NCBI RefSeq assembly: GCF_036378875.1 | Contig: NZ_DASUVO010000130.1 | Location: 195,844-259,843 of the forward strand | Direction: 5' to 3' | Length of the DNA: 64,000 nucleotides | DNA from: Actinophytocola sp036378875 | GTDB lineage: Bacteria > Actinomycetota > Actinomycetes > Mycobacteriales > Pseudonocardiaceae | Notes under the pieces: generated by a model | The model's database searches: none | What the model was told of the DNA's origin: nothing | Seen by the model: the letters and a program-made list of their open reading frames with translations, nothing else | Program-made: the position numbers and the translations under genes | Shown here: piece by piece, positions 58,309 to 64,000 of the stretch | How positions within the stretch are numbered: the first letter of the stretch is position 1 | Layout: each line of letters starts with the position of its first letter

Positions 58309-59682
58309 GTGCGAGCGACGTCCATGACTGTGCGGGTGGACACGACCGACTTCCTGTCCGATCCGATCGGCCCGGCGACCGTCGCCCGCGCGTTGGTTCG
58401 CGAGCCGGGGGAGGGCCGGCTGCTGTGGGCGGCCTACGCGAAGGCCTCCTACTACGACGTGCCCGGGCTCGAACCGGACGGCACACCGCGGCAGAACACG
58501 TTCGCCCGGGGCGCTGGCAAGGTGGGTGACTTCCTGTCCGACCTGCTGTCGCCTGCTCGGGGCGACGACGGTGACGGGGACTCGCCTGCGCCACCGGATC
58601 TCATCGTATGGGGTGCGGGCCGGGACTGCCTGGCGCACCGGTACGTGCGGGACATCTCGTCGGTGGGCGCGGCGCTGCGTCGGTTGTGGACGCTCACCCC
58701 GCAACGACTCGCGCTGCACACCGAGGTCGTGCCGGTCGAGCCGGAGCCGGAACCCGACCATGGCGGTGGGTTCCTGGCGAAGGCGGCGCGGGTGGGCAGC
58801 GGGCTGGCGAAACTGGGCCGGGACATCGCGGAGAAGGTGTCCGACCACCGGCTGAGGTTCGGCGCGAACGTCGAGGGCGAACCGGTCGCGTTACCGACGC
58901 TGGAGCCGCGTGCGGAGATCCCGCGGTCGCGGATCGCCGGGTTCGAGGTGGCGCATCGCGGGTCGGCACCGGTGCTGCGGTTGCGGCTGGTCGACGGGTC
59001 CGGGGTGGACTTCCTGGTCGGCATGACCGACCGCGACGAGTGCGAGTACGCGGTGGGGCTGGCCAACGGTGAGCCGGCGCTGCGGCCGGGTGCGCGTGCC
59101 GAGTGGGTGGCCAGGCTCGCGGACAAGTCCCGTGGGCTGGCCGAGCGACTGGTGCGGCGGGGTGAGCAGGTGTTGCTGGCCGCGACCACGAACCTCGGGT
59201 ACGTGGGGGTGCAGCTGGGGCGGGAGCTGCGGGTCCCGCACACCCCGCTGGGGCGGGTGCCGGAGCTGAACGTGGGGACGCTGCGGTGGCCTCGGCCGGC
59301 CGTGACGTCGCAGGAGCCGAACGGCTGGCTCGACGACCCGACGATCGCGTTCTGGGCGCAGGCGGACCGGGCGGACCGCGACGCGGTGGTGGTGGCGGAC
59401 ATGTTGTCCCACACCCGAGGGGACGCCCGGCTGGTGTTGACCCGGGACCGGTTGGTGATGCTCGCCGCGACCGATCTGTTGACCGCGCCGCCCGACCCGG
59501 CGCCGCCGCTGACGGCGGTGCTGGAGCTGCCGCCGAGTCGGATCCGCGGCGTGGTCGCGGAGTTCGCGGGCCGCAGTCTGCCGCCGAAACCGTTGCTGCG
59601 TATCGACTTCACGGACGGTTCGACGCTGCGGCTGCGGGACCCGATCGCGGCGCGGCAGGCCGCCGCGCTGGTCGGCGCCTAG
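58309..59682 (+). CDS. Protein of unknown function with PH-like repeats
   Basis: 457 residues from GTG 58309, which follows TAGGAT (58297-58302) by six bases; ATG 58324 is in frame. Two beta-rich segments with a terminal helix (about 190-255: IPRSRIAGFEVAHRGSAPVL, RLRLVDGSGVDFLVG; and 360-455: RLVLTRDRLVMLAATDLLTA, KPLLRIDFTDGSTLRLRDPI) look like bacterial pleckstrin-homology folds. The middle contains a helical stretch (FLAKAARVGSGLAKLGRDIA). No signal peptide. Function unknown. Confidence 0.7.
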   Translation: MRATSMTVRVDTTDFLSDPIGPATVARALVREPGEGRLLWAAYAKASYYDVPGLEPDGTPRQNTFARGAGKVGDFLSDLLSPARGDDGDGDSPAPPDLIVWGAGRDCLAHRYVRDISSVGAALRRLWTLTPQRLALHTEVVPVEPEPEPDHGGGFLAKAARVGSGLAKLGRDIAEKVSDHRLRFGANVEGEPVALPTLEPRAEIPRSRIAGFEVAHRGSAPVLRLRLVDGSGVDFLVGMTDRDECEYAVGLANGEPALRPGARAEWVARLADKSRGLAERLVRRGEQVLLAATTNLGYVGVQLGRELRVPHTPLGRVPELNVGTLRWPRPAVTSQEPNGWLDDPTIAFWAQADRADRDAVVVADMLSHTRGDARLVLTRDRLVMLAATDLLTAPPDPAPPLTAVLELPPSRIRGVVAEFAGRSLPPKPLLRIDFTDGSTLRLRDPIAARQAAALVGA

Positions 59683-59792
59683 CGCGACCGGCGGGGCTTC
59701 GGGGTCAGCCCGTGCCGGATCGCGTTGCCGGCGTGGATGCCGTACACGAAGTCGAGGGCGATGGTCCGGAGACGTCGGAGAACAGTACGCAT
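59679..59792 (-). CDS. 37-residue basic protein
   Basis: ATG 59792 to TAG 59679-59681: starts MRTVLRRLRTIALDFVYGIH and ends GLTPKPRRSR. Net charge is strongly positive, with an amphipathic N-terminal helix and no Cys. Third positions are nearly all G/C, as in true genes here. The stop overlaps that of the preceding convergent gene. It is divergent from the AraC-type regulator with a palindrome between. Possibly a membrane- or nucleic-acid-binding peptide; function unknown. Confidence 0.5.
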   Translation of the reverse strand: MRTVLRRLRTIALDFVYGIHAGNAIRHGLTPKPRRSR

Positions 59793-59807
59793 ACAGACAT
59801 CGTGCGT

Positions 59808-59827
59808 TCCCGTACGACCGTATGGGA
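59808..59827. promoter_or_regulatory. Palindrome between the small basic protein and the AraC-type gene
   Basis: TCCCGTAC, four bases, GTATGGGA: an inverted repeat with one mismatch. Candidate operator of the AraC-type regulator. Confidence 0.4.
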
Positions 59828-59862
59828 GTGGCGTGGAAGACACTCTTCGCTAAGATTTCGCC

Positions 59863-60822
59863 ATGGCGCCGACGGTATCCGTACTCGCCTACGACGGCAT
59901 GACCGCGTTCGAGACCGGCATCGTCACCGAGGTGTTCGGGCTGACCTGGCCGGACGTGGACATCGAGTGGTACGAGCTGGCCATCTGCACCGAGCGGGCC
60001 GAGCCGGTGCGGATGATCGGCGGCGCCACCCTCAGCACCCCTCACGGCTTGGAGGTGCTGGCGGCGGCCGACACGGTGATCGTGCCGAGTGTGAAGAACA
60101 TCGACGTGCAGGTCTCACCGGAACTGGTCGCGGCGCTGCGCCTGGCGCACCGGCGCGGCGCCCGGCTGGTGTCGATCTGCTCGGGTGCGTTCGCGCTCGC
60201 CGCGGCCGGCCTGCTCGACGGCCGCCCCGCCACCACCCACTGGCTCTACAGCGATCAGCTGGCTCGCCGTTTCCCGGCGGTACGGGTCCAGCCGGCGCCG
60301 CTGTATGTCGACGACGGTGACGTGCTGACCAGCGCAGGCTGCGCCGCGGGCCTGGACCTGGCACTGCACATCGTGCGCCGCGACTTCGGCGCCGCCGTGG
60401 CCAACGCGATCGCCAGGCGTCTGGTCGTCCAGCCCCACCGCGAGGGCGGGCAGGCACAGTTCATCGAGACCCCGGTCGCCGCGGACCCCGACGACGACCG
60501 GGTCGCCCGCAGCATGGCCTGGGCCCGTGAACACCTCACCGAACCCATCACGGTCGACCTGCTGGCCCGCGCCGCGCACATGTCGCCCCGCACCTACCTG
60601 CGGCACTTCAACAAATGTGCCGGCACCAGCCCGATCCGCTGGCTGATCATCCAACGGGTGCAGGCGAGCCTGGAACTGCTCGAGACCACGACGATGCCGG
60701 TCGAACGTATTGCCACCGCGGTCGGGTTCGACACACCGGTGACGTTCCGGCATCACTTCCAGGCCACCATGCACACGTCCCCGTCGATGTACCGGCGAAC
60801 GTTCCGGTCCGGCGCCGATTAG
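59863..60822 (+). CDS. GlxA-type regulator (DJ-1/PfpI domain plus AraC HTH)
   Basis: 319 residues. DJ-1/PfpI-like domain with LAYDGMTAFETGIVTEVFGL, the nucleophile-elbow Cys in VSICSGAFALAAAGLLDGR and TSAGCAAGLDLALHIVRRD. C-terminal AraC helix-turn-helix pair (ITVDLLARAAHMSPRTYLRH, VERIATAVGFDTPVTFRHHF). TAAGAT (59851-59856) ends six bases before the ATG, so leaderless. Such regulators sense small metabolites; target unknown, possibly the 37-residue gene or the convergent MFS gene. Confidence 0.93.
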   Translation: MAPTVSVLAYDGMTAFETGIVTEVFGLTWPDVDIEWYELAICTERAEPVRMIGGATLSTPHGLEVLAAADTVIVPSVKNIDVQVSPELVAALRLAHRRGARLVSICSGAFALAAAGLLDGRPATTHWLYSDQLARRFPAVRVQPAPLYVDDGDVLTSAGCAAGLDLALHIVRRDFGAAVANAIARRLVVQPHREGGQAQFIETPVAADPDDDRVARSMAWAREHLTEPITVDLLARAAHMSPRTYLRHFNKCAGTSPIRWLIIQRVQASLELLETTTMPVERIATAVGFDTPVTFRHHFQATMHTSPSMYRRTFRSGAD

Positions 60823-62249
60823 AGGACCGACGGCTCGGGGTTGCCCACCGCGCGGATCGCCCGCCGAACCGGCACGAAGAACATCAGCACTAGGCCCACG
60901 AAGAAGAAGATCACCAGCGAGATGATCGCCGGCCGGTACGACCCGGTCGCGCCGGCGACCGACGCGAACAGCAGCGGCCCCATCCACGACGTGGCGCGCT
61001 CGCTGATCTCGTAGATCGAGAAGTACTGGGCCTCCTTGCCCGGCGGCACCATCTGGCTGTACAGCGACCGCGACAGCGCGTTCGTCCCGCCGAGCACCAG
61101 CCCGATGCCGACCGCGAGCAGATAGAACTGCATCGCCTGCCCGGCCTGCACGAAGTACGCCGCACCGATCACCACGACCCACACGGCCAGGCTCATCATG
61201 ATCGTGCGCTTGGCACCGAACCGGCGGGCCACCAGCCCGTGCAGCACACCGCCGAGGAACGCGACGAACTGCACGATCAGGATGGTCGAGATCAGCACGG
61301 TGTCCTCGAACCCGAGTTCCTCGCTGCCGTACTGGGCGGATACGTTCGCCACGGTGGCGATGCCGTCGGTGTAGATCAGGTAGGTCCCCAGGAACGCGAG
61401 GGTCAGCGGGTAGGCCTTGGCCAGTTTCACCGTGTCCACCAGCTCACGGAACCCGCCCCGCACCACACCACCCGGGCCGTGCTCCGTGCCGTGCGGCCGT
61501 TGGTGGTCCTTCAGGCGCCGCAACGGGATGAGGGTGAACGCCGCCCACCACAACCCGGACGTGAGGAACGCGATCTGCGCGGCGTTGCCTTCGGTCAGCC
61601 CCAGCGAATCGTGCATCAGGTACACGACCAGCTGCAGCGCCAACGCCACGCCGCCGCCCAGGTACCCGAACGCCCACCCTCGGGTGGACAACGCGTCCCG
61701 CTCGTCAGCGGTGGCGATCTCCGGGATGAACGAGTAGTAGATGACCACTGACGCGCCCCAGCCGATGTTGGCCAGGATGAACAGGATCGAACCCAGCTGC
61801 CAGTTCGTGCCGCTGACGAACACCATCAGCGCGCAGGCGAGCGACCCGCCGAACGCGGTGAACGCGAGCATCCGCTTCTTGTGCTGTGTCCGGTCGGCTA
61901 TCGCGGCCAGCAGCGGCACGATCAGCACCTGGACGATCGTGGCGGCGGCCAGCAGGTAGCCCCACAGCGAGCCGGCCTGGAAGTGCCAGCCGAACAGGTC
62001 GATCTGACAGTCGACCAGTTTGTTGGTGCTGCCGTCGGCCTTCTCCGGACACGGGTTGGGTCCGTTGGTGGCGGTGTCCGCGAGCGCGGCATCGGCCGCC
62101 ACGGCCGTGAGGTACAGGGCGCCGAACACGGTGGTGACCGTGGTCGGGAACACCTGGTTCGCCCAGTCGTACCACACCCATCCGCGCTGCTCGCGCTTCC
62201 GGTCCGGTGCGCTCGGCACCGTGTCGCGGCCGTCGTCCACCACGCTCAT
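60819..62249 (-). CDS. UMF1-type MFS permease (Atg22-like)
   Basis: 476 residues, about 12 helices. N-terminal UMF1/Atg22 motif RGWVWYDWANQVFPTTVTTV, an extracytoplasmic Cys-containing loop (NPCPEKADGSTNKLVDCQI), ADRTQHKKRMLAFTAFG and YYSFIPEIATADERDALSTR. GGAGG precedes ATG 62249. The family probably exports amino acids or small metabolites. The stop overlaps that of the convergent GlxA-type gene. Confidence 0.9.
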   Translation of the reverse strand: MSVVDDGRDTVPSAPDRKREQRGWVWYDWANQVFPTTVTTVFGALYLTAVAADAALADTATNGPNPCPEKADGSTNKLVDCQIDLFGWHFQAGSLWGYLLAAATIVQVLIVPLLAAIADRTQHKKRMLAFTAFGGSLACALMVFVSGTNWQLGSILFILANIGWGASVVIYYSFIPEIATADERDALSTRGWAFGYLGGGVALALQLVVYLMHDSLGLTEGNAAQIAFLTSGLWWAAFTLIPLRRLKDHQRPHGTEHGPGGVVRGGFRELVDTVKLAKAYPLTLAFLGTYLIYTDGIATVANVSAQYGSEELGFEDTVLISTILIVQFVAFLGGVLHGLVARRFGAKRTIMMSLAVWVVVIGAAYFVQAGQAMQFYLLAVGIGLVLGGTNALSRSLYSQMVPPGKEAQYFSIYEISERATSWMGPLLFASVAGATGSYRPAIISLVIFFFVGLVLMFFVPVRRAIRAVGNPEPSVL

Positions 62250-62421
62250 CGATCCTCCGTCGTCGTTGCGCGAGCTCCACTCAGGAAACCGGCACGCGGA
62301 CCTTATCGGGAGCGGCGGCGTTGGTGATCGACTCGACACACCTGATGCCAAACAGTGCCGTGGTCACTGTGGCTGGTGTTGCGGTTGTGGCTGGTGTTGC
62401 ACCGCCGTACCGTCCGAAGGC

Positions 62422-63045
62422 ATGAGCGGTAGGCGGATCCTCCTGATCACCCTCCTCACCGGCGCGGCGACGCTCGGCCCGGCGGCCACGGCCACCGCCG
62501 ACCCACCGGGCGGCGTCTGGGCGCGGCTGCGCCAGTGCGAGTCGGGCGGCCGCTACGGCATCGTGTCGGCCAACGGCCGCTACTACGGCGCCTACCAGTT
62601 CGACCTCGCCACGTGGCGCGGCGTCGGCGGCGTGGGGAAGCCGCACCGGGCGTCCCCGGCCGAACAGGACTTCCGCGCCCTGTACCTGTACCGGATGCGG
62701 GGATGGCAGCCGTGGACCTGTGCCCGCGTTCTCGGCCTGCGTGAGGACCGGGACGCCCGCAGCAGACGGGTGCCGACCTATGCCGAGTCCGCCGCGCTCG
62801 GCGGCGCGGGCACACCGCCGTGGCCTGGCAAGGTCTTCCGGTACGGCGACTGCGACCCGGCGCTGCGCACGTTCCAGCTGCGGATGAACGTCCACGGCTA
62901 CCGGTTTCGGGGCACCGGCTGCTACCGCGACGCGACCCGCGCGGCGGTGCTGGCCCTGCAACGCGCCAACGGCATCCGGGACTCCGGGCTGTTGGGTCCG
63001 AAGACGTGGGTGGCGGCGTGGCAGGGCAGGCCACCTATCCGTTGA
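62422..63045 (+). CDS. Secreted Rpf-like transglycosylase with peptidoglycan-binding domain
   Basis: 207 residues. Signal peptide (ILLITLLTGAATLGPAATAT-ADPPG), then the Rpf/lysozyme-like domain: WARLRQCESGGRYGIVSANG (catalytic Glu), RYYGAYQFDLATWRGVGGVG, PAEQDFRALYLYRMRGWQPW. The C-terminus is a PG_binding_1 module (LRTFQLRMNVHGYRFRGTGC, ATRAAVLALQRANGIRDSGL). Cleaves or remodels cell-wall peptidoglycan. It overlaps the end of the convergent gene by 11 bases. Confidence 0.92.
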   Translation: MSGRRILLITLLTGAATLGPAATATADPPGGVWARLRQCESGGRYGIVSANGRYYGAYQFDLATWRGVGGVGKPHRASPAEQDFRALYLYRMRGWQPWTCARVLGLREDRDARSRRVPTYAESAALGGAGTPPWPGKVFRYGDCDPALRTFQLRMNVHGYRFRGTGCYRDATRAAVLALQRANGIRDSGLLGPKTWVAAWQGRPPIR

Positions 63046-63679
63046 CCCGCCGGAACCGGCGGATCAACAGCAACGCCAACCCGATGAGCACGGCCCCACC
63101 CGCGACCGGGGCCCACATCGGAAGAGCCGGGTCGTCGGGCGTGGTGTGGGCGCGGGGCGCGACCTCTGTCTGTTCTTTCGGCGGGATCGGTGGCGAGTTC
63201 TGCGCGTCGGCGGCCGGTGGCGGGAAGGAGGGCCGAACCGTGCCCCACTCGTAGGGCGCCCGCTCGGTCATGTCGCTCGGGGTGATCGCCACGGCGCCGG
63301 GCACGGTGACGACCGCGACGTTCGGGTCCGTCATGATCACCTCGTGCTGTGAGGAGATGGTCCAGGTGCCGTCGTGCGGGAACACCACCTCGGCCGAGTA
63401 GTGCCCGTCGGTCGCGGACCCGGTGCCCGGGAAGTCCACGCTCGCGCCCTGCTCGTCGGTCGCGCGCAGCGCCGTCGGGCCGAGATCCCCGCCCTTGAAC
63501 GGGTAGGAGCCGTGCTGGAGGATCCAGTAGCCGAACGTGTAGGTCACGCCGGCCTCGATCCGGGCCGGCGGCGGGTCCAGGAGCGTCTCCTCCCAGGCGC
63601 CGGCCGACGCTGGTGTCTGCGTGAACAGCCCGGCCGCCAGCACGGTCAGGGCCACCACGAGGATTCGTCTCGTTCTCAT
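63035..63679 (-). CDS. Secreted, C-terminally membrane-anchored beta-domain protein (CopC-like)
   Basis: 214 residues. Signal peptide (ILVVALTVLAAGLFTQTPAS-AGA), an immunoglobulin-like domain (RIEAGVTYTFGYWILQHGSY, VDFPGTGSATDGHYSAEVVF, PHDGTWTISSQHEVIMTDPN) reminiscent of CopC/FixH-type periplasmic domains, a Pro-rich spacer and a C-terminal helix (WAPVAGGAVLIGLALLLIRR). The ATG is at the predicted transcription start of the ECF-type promoter facing it, so it is probably a direct target of the divergent sigma factor. Confidence 0.75.
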   Translation of the reverse strand: MRTRRILVVALTVLAAGLFTQTPASAGAWEETLLDPPPARIEAGVTYTFGYWILQHGSYPFKGGDLGPTALRATDEQGASVDFPGTGSATDGHYSAEVVFPHDGTWTISSQHEVIMTDPNVAVVTVPGAVAITPSDMTERAPYEWGTVRPSFPPPAADAQNSPPIPPKEQTEVAPRAHTTPDDPALPMWAPVAGGAVLIGLALLLIRRFRRVNG

Positions 63680-63682
63680 GTT

Positions 63683-63727
63683 CTGACTACACCGGTGGAA
63701 CCGACCCGGTTCCGGCGGTGTAGTCAG
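63683..63727. promoter_or_regulatory. Symmetrical divergent ECF-type promoter
   Basis: A 45-base near-palindrome: CTGACTACACCG/CGGTGTAGTCAG outside and GGAACCG/CGGTTCC inside. On each strand it reads GGAACC, 17 bases, GTAGTC, the usual -35 and -10 pattern of ECF sigma promoters. Plus-strand boxes are 63697-63702 and 63720-63725; minus-strand boxes are 63713-63708 and 63690-63685. Confidence 0.75.
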
Positions 63728-63758
63728 CTGTGTAGGCCGGGCCGGGGAGAACCCGCTT

Positions 63759-64000
63759 CTGAGTGAAGCTTGCGGAGCGAACATCGTTACCGACGACGAG
63801 GCAGTCGAGCGAGCGCGGTCAGGTGACCGGGACGCGTACGCGATCCTGGTCACCCGCTACAGCGCGCTCGCGCACCGGACCGCGTACCTGCTCGGCGCGG
63901 GACACGAGGCCGAGGACGTGACCCAGGAGGCGTTCGTGAAGGCGTACCGGGCGCTGTCCACGTTCCGCGCGGGGTCCTCGTTCCGGCCGTGGCGGTTGGG
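63759..64000 (+). CDS. ECF RNA polymerase sigma factor, partial
   Basis: The frame reads TDDEAVERARSGDRDAYAIL, then TRYSALAHRTAYLLGAGHEA, EDVTQEAFVKAYRALSTFRA: sigma-70 region 2 of the ECF type. It is cut by the window end. The in-frame region back to the upstream stop at 63684-63686 has no ATG, GTG or TTG. CTG 63759, nine bases after GGGGAG, is the best start; a short sequence error is the alternative. It is divergent from the CopC-like gene across a symmetrical ECF promoter, suggesting autoregulation. Confidence 0.8.
   Translation, partial: MSEACGANIVTDDEAVERARSGDRDAYAILVTRYSALAHRTAYLLGAGHEAEDVTQEAFVKAYRALSTFRAGSSFRPWRL

Noticed and set aside
1..64000. CRISPR arrays, tRNA/rRNA genes, insertion sequences
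   Set aside because: No regularly spaced direct repeats, cloverleaf sequences or transposase motifs were seen on reading both strands.

Overview
The window is very GC-rich and densely packed. Coding frames have G or C at almost every third position. GTG and TTG starts are common, many mRNAs look leaderless, and ATGA/GTGA start-stop overlaps recur. The gene families (PknB-type kinase, MMPL exporter, PPOX/F420-like protein, Rpf-like resuscitation factor, ECF42 sigma with DGPF protein, large LuxR regulators, LanM) point to a chromosomal segment of a filamentous actinomycete, most likely a Pseudonocardiaceae-type organism. The family-level call is inference from gene content.

Layout. 1-3.4 kb: a winged-helix regulator, a Ser/Thr kinase with a glycosidase-like exterior, a 30-residue peptide and a signal-less substrate-binding-like protein cut by the window edge; the two promoters here share a motif. 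3.5-6.5 kb: MMPL exporter with divergent TetR repressor and palindromic operators. 6.5-12 kb: stress-type genes (DUF3618, holin-like, DUF4235, topoisomerase IB, zinc alcohol dehydrogenase, a frameshifted SDR, YbdK-type ligase), two units with SigB-type promoters. 12-20.7 kb: VOC protein, TrmB/LuxR-type regulator, secreted subtilase, DUF2339 membrane protein, PadR, PPOX, small unknown protein, Nudix.

20.7-36.8 kb is an aldarate (glucarate/galactarate-type) catabolic island. It has an IclR regulator with an enolase-superfamily dehydratase and a 2-hydroxyacid dehydrogenase. A second set follows: LysR, KdgD, ketoglutarate-semialdehyde-type dehydrogenase, a canonical GudD and another 2-hydroxyacid dehydrogenase. 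Between them lies a complete Dpp/Opp-type ABC importer co-transcribed with a TauE/SafE permease and possibly a NADAR-domain protein. A palindrome in front of the first enolase gene recurs, nearly intact, in front of the importer operon, tying the modules together.

36.8-44.6 kb: DGPF protein with ECF42 sigma factor, a tyrosine recombinase divergent from a zinc-motif coiled-coil protein, a Pit/DUF47 phosphate transporter behind a PHO box, and an XRE-ImmA/IrrE regulator-protease with a partner of unknown function. 44.6-53.5 kb: a class II lanthipeptide-type locus (LAL regulator, 70-residue Cys-Cys peptide, LanM, XRE/NB-ARC-like regulator, two small accessory proteins), followed by a short non-coding segment with a DNA-damage-type promoter and a terminator. 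53.5-58.2 kb: two-component system divergent from an ABC exporter, then a double TetR protein. 58.3-64 kb: PH-like protein, 37-residue basic protein, GlxA-type AraC regulator, UMF1-type MFS permease, Rpf-like protein, and a membrane-anchored CopC-like protein divergent from an ECF sigma factor (cut by the edge) across a symmetrical double promoter.

No tRNA, rRNA, CRISPR array, insertion sequence or replication origin was seen. All reading is by eye; no database search was run.
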